A DNA stretch of 64,000 nucleotides from positions 2,801,001 to 2,865,000 of the forward strand of contig NC_003071.7 of the NCBI RefSeq assembly GCF_000001735.4, written 5' to 3'. The DNA comes from Arabidopsis thaliana (Eukaryota > Streptophyta > Magnoliopsida > Brassicales > Brassicaceae). Below are positions 10,791 through 23,416 of the stretch, one piece after another. How positions within the stretch are numbered: position 1 is the first letter of the stretch; every line of letters starts with the position of its first letter. Position numbers and translations under genes: made by a program. Below the pieces are notes generated by a model. The model worked only from the letters and a program-made list of their open reading frames with translations, was not told where the DNA came from and made no database searches.

Positions 10791-12114
10791 ACTACTCTCG
10801 GTTCCTATTGTCCATCACGCCCTCTATTCCCCACTACAGGTTTCCTGCAAAACAAGTAGAATCATGAGTAATGTAAGATTACTCAGTGAGCTCGGGATTC
10901 CCTACAACAGACATTAGTTTACCCCAACCCAAATACCCAACATGGAACACGCAACAGAGAATGGCAACGTAAGGTAGATTGCCGAAGCAAATTATAAAGC
11001 ATGCAAATGCATTAAGACTCCAGTTTTACTAAGTTTTAAAGGGCCCGATATGCTGCCTTCAAAAACAACACCAAACACACACACTCCCGTGATTTCCTGC
11101 GTTACAACCACAAAGGTATTCAACCGGAGCATCACTACCAAACGCTACACCGTCGTGTAGACACTCGGTCAGGGTAGCTAGCCCCGTCTCTCCGAGTTCT
11201 TCGCACTACATGGCGATCAAGTAACAACGTTACAAAACCCCATGATAGCACGGTTCACTACGAAGGTCAGACATATCACGATCGTGGCACGCTTATGGTC
11301 TTTGCCTCCTACCACAAGCACCATGTACCAAGACCCCAAAGTTTAAGATATTATGAAACATATGGTTCATTCAAACACATAGAATCATCAATATCCCAAC
11401 ACAATCTCTCAACAATAAACAATAGCATAAGAATCTAAAGATCACATATGCAATCGGATATAACCATTCACACGATCCATATAACTCACGAAATCAATCA
11501 AGAATGCATGAGAATATGATTATGAAACTCAAACCATTATCCATAACTCACTCAGTAACCAACAGAATGCGTGCAACGATTCGGGCAGAGTTTTCGGCTA
11601 CAGGACCTTAACTTGAATCGGATGGACGGTTTTCACTCGGCAGCCTCTCACTTTTGCTCACTTTCTCTTCACAAAACAATTGGGGTTGAGTTGGTCTTAT
11701 ATAGGCAAGGCAATGGCGAGTCAGCATGTCCATGTCTCAGGCGCATGGGCATGTCAAGGAAAGTTCATCGATCCGCCCGTGGTGACACGCTCGTCGCTCT
11801 AGCGGTTGAGCGACACGTGGCCACCCAAACTTCGGCTCCACGCAACTCAAATTCGGCTCCAAGCAACTTTGCTTGGGCCCCAAGTTAGCCGAGCCACCCG
11901 TCCATGGCGCGTTCAAAGGTCCGGTGGGGCAAACTTCGCCCACGGTACACCCGATCTTGCCCAAACTTGCCCATTCGTGCCCAAACTTGCCCATCTTTGC
12001 CCTTTGATTTTTCATTGTGTTTTGGGCACTTAATGTCAATTGGCCATGCATTCGAGCAACTTTCTAAAATTCGGACTCTTGCCCGTGGCCAATGTCCTTA
12101 TGCGGGTAACTACA
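10791..12114 (-). mobile_element. LTR-like fragment, copy 1 of a TGTAGTGACCC family
   Basis: On the minus strand the element edge reads TGTAGTTACCCGCATAAGG at 12114. Several landmarks recur in the same order in the copy at 12647-14735: TGAGTAATNTA before a GAGCTCGG, a GGGCCC near 11040, the AACCGGA-CATCA block, and a region packed with GGGCAAG/CTTGCCC units near 11950-12000. The left edge is uncertain. ORFs here are shadows of the repeated GGGCAAG tract. Which retrotransposon it served is unknown; Gypsy-type is likely from the LTR edge. Confidence 0.6.
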
Positions 12115-12646
12115 GGGTCGCAAGGAACGGGCAACCTTGAATGCTACGCCTGGACCATCCCCCGGAAGCTTAACCCCACAAAAATTTTTGTTGGATCCGA
12201 TGTCAACTCTACCCTTTATTGGACGATTAACCTGAACTTAATTCTTTATCATAAAGAGGTGTTAGATCAGGGAAATGAGCATATACATTAAGGACTTCTT
12301 ATCCCTTTTTTGTGGTTCATACCCTTAAACCCTATCCTCTTTTCAAGCCTCATGCATTCTCATTTCCCTTTTTCATTTAGCAAATATGTGCAAAAACGTC
12401 AGAGAGAAAGGAACAACACAGTTTCCCGCCACAAAGACAGAAGAAGGAAGCAAAAGAAGAGATTTTAACAAACGGCCTAAGAGTTTATTCTTCCTTGGAA
12501 CCAATTCAAAGGTATGCCCATTAGATTCGGTGTTTAATAGTTCTGTTTCCCCTTCCAAAAAATAAATTAATATATATATATAAAAAAAAGAGAAGAAAGA
12601 AAAGAAAAGGAAGGAAAGGAAACATAACAACCAAGAGAGTAACGCC
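12115..12646. other. unassigned stretch between two LTR-like copies
   Basis: I recognise no gene here. The region holds a purine-rich tract at about 12580-12625, next to a short TA run, and no recognisable polypurine tract adjoining the LTR edge at 12114. It may be internal DNA of the LTR family on either side or unrelated filler. Confidence 0.4.
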
Positions 12647-14735
12647 CCCGAATCGCCTATGGCCGGACAAGCCATGGGCGACCCAGTTACGATAACTGTG
12701 AAGATGAACGACCACGACTTAGTAGAGGTTCCAGATGAATCCAGTTTCTTAACCAAATTATAATCGACCTTCTTCCCACTAGGAACACCACTTAGGCTTG
12801 CCACACCACTTAGGCTTGCCAACCCTCGTGATATTCTAGTGTTGAGCGACCCGGACTAGGTCTTATATCATTAACCACTCGACTGCTTTTAAGAAAACAC
12901 TTTATACATAGTATATAGCTTATGCTTTGCAAAGAGTTACCCAAAAATATATCTTTGTATCGGATCCTTGTTAAAATTTACATAATAACAAGTAATTTTG
13001 TAGAAGCAACGCAAAATATCCTATTTCCGGCATTTCCTAGTGTTCGTCTTCCCGCTATGGTCATCCCACTATGGTTACCTGTAAGACAATAAGAATCATG
13101 AGTAATCTAGCAGTACTTAGTGAGCTCGGTCTATGCACAAATATATCTCTAGGGTTTAATCAACTTAATAAGTAAACTTAGCCATCACAGATCACAAAGC
13201 ACGTAATAAACGTTTTATCATATACTTATAATAATACCAGAATATGCAGCCAAACTAGACACATGAATGAACATTGGGCCCAGCATACTGCCAACCTTAC
13301 CAAAAAGGTGCACCACAACATCAACACAAACTCCCGCATAAGTGTTTACGTGGTCTCCACACGTATGCTACTACACACACGTACATGCACACCCATACCA
13401 CACGTACGTACACAACTGTGAACACCCGAGCTATAGCCACAAAGGCTTATAACCGGAACATCATTTTAATGCATCGTCATGCATTACCTGGCATACGCTC
13501 CGAGTATTGTACCATCATGTAAGTGACCACTCAAGATCAAAACTTATTGACACAATTACAACACAAAAAGGAAGGCAACAGCTTACTCTAAGCATGATTG
13601 TATTAGGTAAACCCCCTGAATACCACTTAGACACAATAACCTCATGCAGAACTATATATAAGTAGTTTACCACACCCTAAACAAGTATAGACAATCAAGT
13701 ACCAAATCACGTATTAATATATGTACATAATATAACAAGGATCTAATCACAACCTCATAGCATATATCATATAAGTATAACAATATAACAAGGCAAGTAA
13801 GCCCTCGAATCATATCTCAATTCATCAAGTAAACTTAGTTAAATCTGAATTCACTTAGCCTAGTCACCAGTCCATTCCATTCCTTAGTGATATTACTATC
13901 AAGTTCATCAAATGCCCATATTGACTTTGAGATTCAAGTTCTAACTTAAGCCGAATTCCGATTAGTTAAGTCTAAGTGAGTAAGCATGCATATGATCTAA
14001 AGACTAGCTCTAGAAAACATGCAAACAAACACACAATTCGACCAAAACTCACAGATTCGATAGTTCGGAAAGTTTTCTAGGTCTCAAGCGAAACTCCTCG
14101 ATCACGGTCGACAATTCCTTACTCACGGTCAAGTTTTCTCGACCACCAGCGATGATTCTCTAGTCACGGACAATGTTTCCTCCAACACGGGCGACGATTC
14201 TCTGAATTTGGGCGAGTTTCTTGATTTCACACGACTTATTAGTTGGACAACCTTACAATCTCTCTCTCTCGCCTTCAAAAATGAAATTGGGCGGAGAGAG
14301 CCATATTTATAGTCCGCCCAAGGTTGGCCAGACTGCATTGTCCGCTGCCACATTTCCGGACAGCTGCCGCGCCCATAGGCGACAGGTGTCTCGGGTGATG
14401 GCGTGGCGACACGTGGCGACCAATGTCACTCCACTGCCCCATCAGCTTCGGCTTCAAGACTCAGCCAACTTTGGCTCCAATTTTGGTTACTTGAGCCGCA
14501 AGGCACCGCGAGTGAGGTGTCCTACTCACGTCGGTTCCGCGGCCGGCGGGGCAAACTTCGCCGCGGTACACCCAACTTTTCCCATCTTTGCCCATTCGTG
14601 CCCATTCTTGCTTGTTCTTGCCCTTTGATGGTTTGGAACCGTTTGGGCATATGCGGTCAATTGGCTTTGCATTCGGGCAAAATTTTCTCATTTGGTCCTT
14701 TGGTCGTGCCCAATGCCCTTATGCGGGTCACTACA
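12647..14735 (-). mobile_element. LTR-like copy 2 of the TGTAGTGACCC family
   Basis: On the minus strand it starts TGTAGTGACCCGCATAAGG at 14735 and probably ends near 12647 with GGGGGCGTTAC, which would give about 2.09 kb, close to the 2.13-kb Gypsy LTR at 7210-9340. It shares ordered blocks with 10791-12114. Near the left end is a perfect two-copy tandem repeat of an 18-bp unit at 12785-12820. No target duplication was found, and the left boundary is an inference. Confidence 0.55.
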
Positions 14736-15320
14736 AATAGAGTCTAGTGGCATAGTTCCAATGAAAGACATGGAAACCTAAAGGAGAAATGAGCCAAGAG
14801 AAGAGAGCCCCCTCGGAAAAACCTAAGTCTGGGGGAACTGAAAGTAAGAAAAAAGTAAAGGAGAAGAAGGTGTTTAAAAGAAGAAGTGGTTGGAAACTGT
14901 GGACCTCAACCGATCCGTTCTCTCTTGCGGTTTTGCAACATATATTTCATTCGAGACTATACAGTAACCCTAAACACTTTAACTCCACCACTTAAACACC
15001 AAAAGCCCCTTTCATACCAAGCGCTGTCTACCCCGAATGACACCCTCTAATGAGAAAGTCAATGCCAAAACATTTAAAGAATGTAAAGTGTTAATTGACG
15101 TGAATTCAGAGTTCCGCAGGATCAAAGCGGATGGACAAGGACGAGAAAGGCATAGGACTATCGAGCGCTCGTTCTAACTTAACTTTTGTTTAATGTGGTC
15201 TGTAGGATATATTCGAGATACGGTCATTGATAACAGGAGAGTTCCCGCGATTTTCAAACCTCTCCACCAGAGTTGTTCTTTTGTTTGCTTGGGGACAAGC
15301 AAAGTCTAAGTCTGGGGAGT
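14736..15320 (+). mobile_element. 3' internal region of an Athila-like element
   Basis: This DNA precedes the LTR at 15321 and ends in the polypurine tract AAGTCTGGGGAGT (15308-15320), the plus-strand primer of the element. A 68-codon ORF at 14789-14995 is rich in lysine (SKKKVKEKKVFKRR) and contains an internal copy of the AGTCTGGGGG motif. Non-coding 3' regions with repeated AAGTCTGGGG motifs are usual in Athila-type elements. I cannot assign a protein function. Confidence 0.6.
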
Positions 15321-16935
15321 TGATAACACGGCTTTTTAGCCCGTTTTAGCTATTGTTTTCTTATGTTTCAGAGAGCATTTGGTGCCATTCTAGGGCCAAT
15401 GAGAGGAGAAACACGTATTCTAGGTGCCAAGAAGGTTTTAAAAGTTTTGAAGCTAAAAGTATCAAAAGACGATCATTCTAGTGCTTCGGAAGTTTAGCAT
15501 CCGGCCAAGGTATTCTCGAACTCGGTGTGAAGATTTTTTGGAATAGAGGGAAAGCTATAAGAGTCAAGATTCACGTCGAAGTCGAATCAAAGCAATCCAT
15601 GAAGCCGTCTGGAAGATATGGCCCGAAGAGTGAAGACATGTCAAGAACCGGCTGTTTGGAAATAATAAGTCCAAAACACATCCGAGCGATGAGACTTGAA
15701 TCCGGGCAGCTCCGAGTAGCTCACCAACGACTACTAGGTCACGCCCAAGTCTTTCCCTTTTTGCGCCACCACCATTAGGCTCCTTCCCTGAAGCCTACTA
15801 CACGGCCCGATCTCTTAATTATCCAGCAGAATGACGTTCTTACCCCTAAACCTAATTCTTGGGCCTCAAGTATAAATACTTGTCCTTAGCCCTAACCCTA
15901 GGTGTGCCTTCATCACCAGAGAACCCTAGCCGTCGCCAAGAGCTGCCTCCTAGCCGTCGCACCTCTTGAAGCTTGAAGAGCACCATCTCTCTCTCTTTTT
16001 CTCGTTTTTGTGTAAGACTCTTTAAGGTGGAGCTTTGCCTCTTGTATTCTACGTTTAAAGAAGTAATCTCTAAACCCTTTTTAAGTTTTATTCATATTTT
16101 AGTTATGGTTTACTCAACCAAACTTTTGATTAGCTCCTTTGCCATGATCGAGTAGATCTCTAGTTGGGTTTGAGGGGGTTTCAAAGGGGAATTCATGGGG
16201 ACTAGTAGATCGAAAGTCTAGGTTGGCGGTTTCTATGGTTTTGTTTGATCGTTTAAACTATTCTTTCTAGTTGAGTTGAATCTTAATGCTTGTATGTCTG
16301 GAACATCACCTAGTACTTGACCTTAGGTATTTCCATCTTTAGCAAAATCTCGGTTGAATGCTTGACCTAACTCAACTGAATAAAGAACTATAACCGTTGC
16401 ACACCCACCGAGTGATAGGGACTTATGGGCTAGAATCGAATTTGAACTTAATGCTTTGATCTTGTATTTTGAAACCATGTTAGCGCATACTAACCGATAG
16501 GGCAACTGAGTACGCAAGATATTAGTGATAATAGCCGGCTTTCACCTACTAACCGTTAGGGTTAGCTGGTCTTGATAGAGTTTCGTATGTCCGAGAATTT
16601 GGAAGTAAGCAAACCTAACCATGTTATCACCTAGATTGAGATCTATACCTTATTTATTGAACCATGACATCCGGAGAAACCCCCGATGACCTAACGCTTC
16701 TCTCTTATTGCTTATCGTTTAGTTTAATTAGTAGTCTTTTAGTTTAGTTACTCATAGCATACAACAACCCCCTCTCTTTATTTTGGTCCTAGCTTCACTC
16801 TCTTCTTAAGGATTTCTCTGAACTACTTCTCTCATTGTGGATTCGATCCTAAAATACTACTCCGATATATTGTGCACTTGCAGTAGTCGTGTGGTTTTTC
16901 AGGTAAAAATCTGAAGCGAAATAAAACACGCATCA
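15321..16935 (+). mobile_element. Athila-like LTR
   Basis: This 1615-bp LTR begins TGATAACACGG directly after a polypurine tract and ends at about GCATCA, giving a TGAT/ATCA terminal inverted repeat. A TATAAATA box lies near 15870-15880. Downstream runs the typical Athila-like text GTGGATTCGATCC followed by TAAAATACTAC (about 16836-16860). It is a 3' LTR by position; its 5' partner is not in view. The right edge abuts CACTA element 2, which it appears to truncate. Confidence 0.75.
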
Positions 16936-17282
16936 CATGTCTCCCCATCAATAAACTGTCAAAACTTTCCGACAGATTCTAAATATTCGACAATTTGTCA
17001 GTAATTTCCAACGCAACTCCGACCAAGTTAAATTCGCCCATATACTTCGATGGATTTCCGACCCATCGAACATCCGTCAGAATATTCTGCATCTTTTTGA
17101 CTGAATTCCAACAAAATATACCTGGTCATATAGACGTGCTGTTTATAGCCCTTTTTTAATTAATTAGAAATTCGTCAAAAAATCCTTCGAATACTCATCG
17201 GAAACGTTGATAATTCTCATCTTTATATTCTTCTACCCTCATTCACAAAATCATCCAAGCAACAAAATCTAACCAGATAGAA

Positions 17283-19317
17283 ATGGCTTCTTTGAATCTG
17301 TTTAATTATTTTCGATCATGGAGAGGCCAGCCCATGCGTGATCCCAAGATGGAGTTAATTACGATGGAATATGCAGAAGGTCTTATACAATTCATGGCAT
17401 TTGCGGCAAACTAACCAGTAACCATTGAATCAAAACAAATGTATTTTCCATGTTGTACATGTCGGAATCTTAGAGTTTTTCATGTATCTCAAGTTTGGAT
17501 GCACTTAATGGGGAAGGGTTTATGCCAAGGTACAAAGTTTGGTTCATGCATGGAGAGAATGAGTCAATGGTGAATTATGGAAGTTGTAGCGAACAATATC
17601 ATGTTGACAGGTTAGTGGAAGCAAATGCAGAAGTAGATGCAAATGCAGGTACCGTTTAGATGGTGAATGATGCTTTTCGTGAAAATGTACACTCGTTTGA
17701 TGGGGATAGTGATAGATTAGTGAAACCTAATTTAGAAGCACAAATGTTTCTTAATATGTTAGATGCAGCAAAACATCCCTTATATAAAGGATTTTTAAAA
17801 GATCATTTGCCTACCAAATTGATGGGTATCAAGACGAATTATAATTTGTTCGAGAATTGTGTGGATGTGATTACTGATGTTGTGAAAGATTTATGACCCG
17901 AAGATAATCTTGCATCGGGAACGTACTACGAGGTGCAGAAATTGGTAGTTGGTCTTTGTTTACCGTATCAGGTGATAGATGTGTGCATTGACAATTGTAT
18001 GTTGTTCTAGAGAGAAGATTCAGATCGCTTGACATGTAAGTTTTGTCGCAAACCTCGGTATCAAGAAACAACTGGAAAAGTTCCAATTCCATGTAAACAG
18101 ATGTGGTATTTACCATTAGGAGAGAGGTTGAAGAGGTTATATCAATCTAAGCGCACAGCAGGGCCAATGAGATGGCATGTAGAGCACACAACAGAAGGAG
18201 AAATTATACATTCCTCTAATGTAGAAGCGTGGAAACATTTTCAAACAGTGCATCCTAGTTTTACTTGCGAGCGAAGGAACGTATATATTGGATTATGTAC
18301 AAATGGATTCAATCCCCTTGGAAGCATGGGAGGCAGTACTCATTGTGGCCTGTTATCGTAACACCTAACAACTTGCCGCCATCATCATGCATGAAACAAG
18401 ACTTTGTGTGTCTGACTATCCTCGTTCCTGGCCCAAATCATCCAAGAAGATCACTCGACCTGTTTTTACAACCACTTATATAAGAGTTACAAATGTTATG
18501 GGAGCATGGTGTTGAAGCATTTGATGTTTCATGTCAACAGAAATGTTTCATGCATGTAGCACTTATGTGGAACATCAGCGACTTCCCTGCATATGGTATG
18601 TTATCTGGCAACGCATGGAAGGTTATCGTGTCCGTATTGTCAAGATAACACTAATACATTCCAATTGAAGCACGTATGAAAAACTTGTTGGTTTGATTGT
18701 CATCAGAGATTTTTACCGTGTAACCATCCGTATCGTTGAAGCTCCACTTTGTTTACGAAGAACAAAAAAGTGGTTGATGGGCCACATCCAGGGTTAGATG
18801 ACACATATTCGCTAAATCAATTTCGAGATTTTGGTGGAGCTACATCTGTTGAGGTTGGTGGTAATGGGTATGATCTTGTTGATGGTTATGGAGTTAATCA
18901 CAATTTGCATAAGAAGAGCATTTTCTGGGAATTGCCATATTGGAAAGATCTTTTGTTGAGACATAATCTAGATGTCATGCACATTGAGAAGAACATGCAT
19001 GACAACTTGATGAATACCGTTTTAAATCTGCAAGGTAAGACGAAAGATAATTTGAAGTATAGATTAGACTTGCCAGACATTTGTTTGAGGAAGAAGCTTC
19101 ATAATATGGCAAATGGAAAAGAACCAATTCCTGTGTTCCGGTTAGATGCGTTCTCAGAGGAAGATTTTTTTATTGGATAATGCATAGTGTTAAATTTTCA
19201 GATGGATATGCATCTAACCTTCGTAATTGTATTGATCATGGGGAAAAGAAGTTTTCAGGAATGAAGGGTCATGATTGTCATGTTGTTTTGCAGCAACTGC
19301 TTCAATATTATATGTAA
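17283..19317 (+). pseudogene. CACTA TNP2-like transposase, N-terminal two thirds, decayed
   Basis: The reading starts at ATG 17283 and follows the TNP2 order. First comes an N-terminal zinc-binding-like segment (YFPCCTCRNL near 17450). At 18029-18361 there is a block with CKFCRKPRYQ and KQMWYLPLGERLKRLY. NISDFPAYG lies near 18570. At 18749-19180 are LPYWKDLLLRHNLDVMHIEK and FRLDAFSEEDFF. The frame ends near HDCHVVLQQLL at 19270-19310. In-frame stops occur at about 17413, 17657, 17894 and 18008, with frameshifts later. Transposase_21 is the catalytic family of CACTA elements. Confidence 0.9.
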
Positions 19318-19855
19318 AATATTTTGTGAAATATGACTCTAGTATTATTTTTCTTTAATTTGTATTAATTATTTGTAGAGTTGAAGACTAATATTTTTAT
19401 TAGATCAAATTTTTTTTGAATCCCTTTATTATTAAAAGGGAAGTCCAAATTAAAATTTTGTCTAATTTGACCTCAATTTTGATTTCAATTTTAGATTTTC
19501 TTCTTTGCTATTCAAAATCATTAAGGATAATTTGGTCTTAACAATCTCCTAAACTTTATATGATCCGATTCAATCTAAACCGTTCAATAAAATTAATTTT
19601 CTTCAATCTAAACCGTTCAACAAAAATAAGGAATCTATGTAGTTTTGAAATCAAAATATGATCACATTATATCCCTAAAAACACTATATTCAATCGTGAA
19701 ATCAATAATCAATAATATCCAAATCATATATTACGATTCTTCATTAATCACTAGAAATTTATATTTATAAGTTTAAGATATCAAGTTTATTCAAATATTT
19801 AGTATAAGAACCAAATAAACCGATTGTCCGCGGTAAACCACAGGTTAAATCCTAG
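19318..19855 (+). mobile_element. Helitron 3' end, inserted in CACTA element 2
   Basis: The TNP2 reading breaks at 19317 and resumes at about 20139. Inside lies a Helitron-like 3' end: a partly decayed hairpin (GTCCGCGGTAAACCACAGG, 19826-19844), then TTAAATCCTAG ending at 19855 and a T. Non-autonomous Arabidopsis Helitrons end in a short hairpin followed by CTRR. A tandem copy of TCTAAACCGTTCAA occurs near 19573-19620. The 5' end (TC) was not located, so the start given is only the edge of the coding break. DNA at 19856-20138 is AT-rich and unassigned. Confidence 0.55.
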
Positions 19856-20138
19856 TTGTTTTTAAACTTAATAACTGTTTTCTACTTGTAATTCGTTTAG
19901 AAAGATTATTGATTATAAAGAATAAAACTAAATGTCATATTGAATTGTTGTACAAAATTAAAAAATTTGTAAAAATTATTAATTTATCGACAAACTAATA
20001 CCTCTTTAAATTAATAATTTTTTCCGATCCCAATATTATTAATTTATAGTGGTTTTACTATAATATGTATTTATAATTTTAATATGATATAATCTGTTAA
20101 ATAACAATTTTTTTATATGAACTGATATGCATGTATAG

Positions 20139-21120
20139 GCGCATTTTTCAAGCACTTATGTGTGAGATCACTCACGATTGATGCTATTCCTAATTTGGAG
20201 AAAAAGATACCAATTCTTCTATGCAACTTGGAGAAGATATTTCCACTATTTTTTCGTTGATTTCATGGAACATTTACCAATTCATCTCTCTTGGGAAGCA
20301 GCACTTGGTGGCCCAGTTCAATACCGATGGATGTACCCATTCGAGCGTCATATGTTCCATTTGAAGAAAAAGGTGAAAAACTTGGCACGAGTTGAGGGTT
20401 CTATTGTTGCCTAATGCATTAACGAAAAAACCTCAAATTTTTCAGAATATTACTTTCCTTCACATGTCTAAACAAAGAGTTGCCGACATGCACAACCCAA
20501 TGATGGTGGTGAGAAACCATATTATCCACTCGACATTCCAAATATATTTGAACAAAATTTGGCAACTAAGAGAAAAATTCAAGAAGCGTCGACTAACAAA
20601 GGAAGGAGTATGGTCACTTGCATGTGTATGTGCTTACGAACTACAAGGAAGTTCTTGAATTCGAGAAGTTTACAAATATTTTACTTAATAGTTCAATAAA
20701 ATATTATTAATATATATATATATATATATATACTACTTAATTGTCCAATAAATTTGATTAAATAATATTAATTTTATTTTATAGGATTAACAATGCTCAA
20801 ATGCGATATGAATATCCACATTTCAAGGAAGATGAAGTTGAAACCCTTAAACAAAGCGAGTTTGCACATTGGTTGATTTTTATTTAAGTTTTTATTTAAG
20901 TTTTATGTAAGTTTATCATTATATTAATTGATTATTAAATTTTATATTAAATATTTAGGTTAGATGACCATTCTTTTTCCAGATAACGACTGGATCTTCT
21001 AGAGGTCAAGTATTTCCAATTTGGTTTCATGATTCGGTGAAAGGGCCAATTTATATTACAAAGTCATATCTGATGTATTGCAATCGGAGATATGTGTTTT
21101 AGGTTTTGTTTACCAAGAAA
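20139..21120 (+). pseudogene. CACTA TNP2-like transposase, C-terminal part (DUF4218), decayed
   Basis: After the Helitron break the transposase resumes with YFHYFFVDFMEHLPIHLSWE and GGPVQYRWMYPFERHMFHLK, the DUF4218 signature, at 20178-20414. This is followed by KKVKNLARVEGSIVA and, in another frame, the KRRLTKEG segment at 20580-20610. Short remnants (HFKEDEVETLKQSEFAHWL near 20818-20875; SSRGQVFPIWFHDSVK near 20996-21045) finish the protein. Stops and frameshifts disable it. A TA microsatellite at about 20710-20733 interrupts the interval. Confidence 0.85.
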
Positions 21121-21149
21121 GAAATAGTGATCTTGTGTACTATGGATTC

Positions 21150-21860
21150 AATAATGCGTATCCGTCAAAAATCCGTCAGCTTAATCATTACCGATAAAAT
21201 ATACCAACGTGGCATATTATTTCCTAATTTTTTATGATATTCGTCAGTTTAATTGTTATCTTCGAAAAGAGGTCGGAAATTTCTGACGGTCTTCCGACTA
21301 GTCAGGGTTTAGGGTAATGATAATGTTTAATTTCTTTGCAAATTTGTGGCACAATAGTAATAAATTCAAGAAAACTTCGATTTTTCATCAATTTCTATCT
21401 TTACAATAGAAGCACATAAGTCTTTTAAAACTTCAAGTGTTAAGTATAGTGTATTCTATTGATCACTAGTATATTAGTGATGTGTTAAATATATTTTAAC
21501 ATTTGAAGTACTGAAATATGTACTAAACTACATCTAATTGACTTGTTAAGCTTGTTTATGTGCAATGAATAAAAGTATTTTAAAATCTAGTCTCAAACCC
21601 TTAACTTGTCAGAAATCCATCAAACATTTCTTGCAATTTTTTGATGATGTTTATATTAATTTTCTTAGAAGATTTGTTGACTAAAACTATTAAATAGCAT
21701 GCAAAATAATATTTTCTATTTCCGAAAAATTTGCAAGGGTTAAAGGTTTATCCGTTGAAAAATTGTCGGGAACAAAACTTTACCCGCAAAAACAAAAAAG
21801 TTATGAGGCAATATTTTGTGGGTTCCGACGGATTTCCTTCTATATTTGCCGTCGGAAATA
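21150..21860 (+). repeat. CACTA subterminal-like motif clusters
   Basis: Repeats built on TCCGTCAG, CCGTCGGAAA or the complement TTCCGAC occur at 21163-21310 and again at 21826-21860. The intervening 21311-21800 has no recognisable gene. Similar motifs lie at the left of the element (16955-17190). Finding them between the two coding parts suggests either promoter sites for the second ORF or a joint between two related elements. Confidence 0.5.
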
Positions 21861-22669
21861 TTTTATTTATTACCATCAATGTTTTCCCTTTCCCTTTCAT
21901 TTTTAAGCTTCTTCACCCTTAAAATCCCCTCTCATATCTCTCAAATCTTACTTAATATCCCTCAAATATCTCTTAATATTTTTTCAAATCTTCAATTCTC
22001 CATCAATTTCTCTGAAATCTCAAATCTCAACTCTTCCTCAATCTGTTTCAAATCTCTCTCAATCTCTCCACCGTCTTCCTCAAAATCTCAGCAATTATGT
22101 AAGTGAACATTCTCTACCATTTTCAATTAGTGTTTTAGTTATGATTTGTTGAAATTTGGATGCTTAGATTGATAGATTTAGATTGTTAGTGATAGGTTTA
22201 GGTTCATAGATTTGAACTAAATTTAGGATGTTTGGACCTCAAACCTAGATGTTTAGGTTTTTAGATTTGGATGAAAATTTCAGAATTCTAGCCATTTAGG
22301 TTGAAAGATTTGTTAATTAAACAAAACTAAAAATTAAGTTTGTAATATATTTGCAAAAATATGAAACATTGCTACAAATTTAGAATGATATATTTAGAAT
22401 ATTTTTTAGAAATATTTAATAATTATGTAAAAACAATTTATGACAACATTTAATAATTATGTAGATTAACTTTTGCTATATTATGATAAACGATATTATA
22501 GAAAATAGATTTTAACCAAACAAATGGTTATGATTAATACTTTAGATGTCTTTTATATTTTCTATTTAAAAATAAATTTTACTTGATATTTATTTTACTA
22601 TGATACCTATTAATTTTTTAACATTACAAATTTATATTTTATTAAACTGTGTACTAATATTATTTTTTT

Positions 22670-23400
22670 ATTTGTTAGGGTTTTTTACCAAAATTTTTGT
22701 ACATTTGATGCTCGATCCAATAATCAGGCGCACTCGACAACACTATCACCATCGTCCATTCCCGAGTCGCTGCAGTCAACAAACGGGGCAGACACTTCTT
22801 CGACGACTCCACCCAAAAAGGCTTGAATAAGAGAGAACATGGTAAGTAAATTTTGCTTTCTTTTTATAATATATAAAGATTTTAAAGTAAAAATCATATT
22901 ATTTCTCTCTATATGTAGGTTAGGTTATTCTAAAAATAGCATATCCAAATCGATTTTATGGATGTTGCATGGGATGCTCAAATATCCTTATCCGGCATAC
23001 AATGATATGCCTGGCGACGATCAAGAGCTTTGGTTTAGGAATTTTGTGGTAATGAATTTATTATTACGTACCATTATTTTGTTTTATTTACTAACATCAT
23101 TCTTTTAGTTTGTAGCATGAATTTAATTGGGATCCTGTCCACACACCCTCTGTACGTGTTGCGTTTCACAAGTATGCTGCATTAAAACTTGGGGACCACA
23201 TGAACACTTGGAAGGGAAAGTGGGAAGTAGGCAAGGAGTGTCCAAAAGGCTTGAACCCAGGCGTATGGCCTCGCTTAAAAGAGTATTAGGCATTGCCGGA
23301 GACTGCTTGTACCGCAAAAACCAACTCAAAAAAACCAGAAGAGCGAACGTGGTGGCAAATGTATGGCGGTGCACAATGCATGTACTTAATAGAGTTTTTG
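22670..23400 (+). pseudogene. second CACTA ORF (Transposase_24-like), decayed
   Basis: Pieces read KYPYPAYNDMPGDDQELWF near 22980-23030, then FEFNWDPVHTPSVRVAFHKY and a segment around NTWKGKWEVGKECPKGLNPG near 23115-23260. These match the pattern of plant En/Spm second proteins, where a WDP-x-FH block precedes a KK-rich segment. The reading continues to about 23400 and then runs into Athila LTR sequence. Introns or indels separate the parts. No complete ORF exists. Confidence 0.75.
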
Positions 23401-23416
23401 TTATATATATAGTTTT

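Larger units (their letters stand above)
16936..23410 (+). mobile_element. CACTA (En/Spm) DNA transposon 2, decayed
   Basis: A second CACTA element carries TNP2 (17283-21120) and a second ORF (22670-23400), both on the plus strand. Motifs around TCCGTCGGAAA and its complement cluster at 16955-17190, 21150-21310 and 21820-21860, and look like subterminal repeats. The left end is cut by the LTR ending at 16935 and the right end by an Athila LTR fragment from 23417. A Helitron end lies inside. It is a different subfamily from element 1, whose subterminal motif is GCTATAGTA-like. Confidence 0.7.

Noticed and set aside
11571..12291. Overlapping ORFs of 70-105 codons on both strands
   Set aside because: They follow from the low-stop GGGCAAG/CTTGCCC repeats of the LTR and show no domain.
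14129..14747. ORFs of 60-135 codons on both strands
   Set aside because: Same cause as at 11571-12291, in the second LTR copy.
20707..20733. TA microsatellite as a regulatory or replication element
   Set aside because: A simple repeat in a dead transposase, with no further signal.
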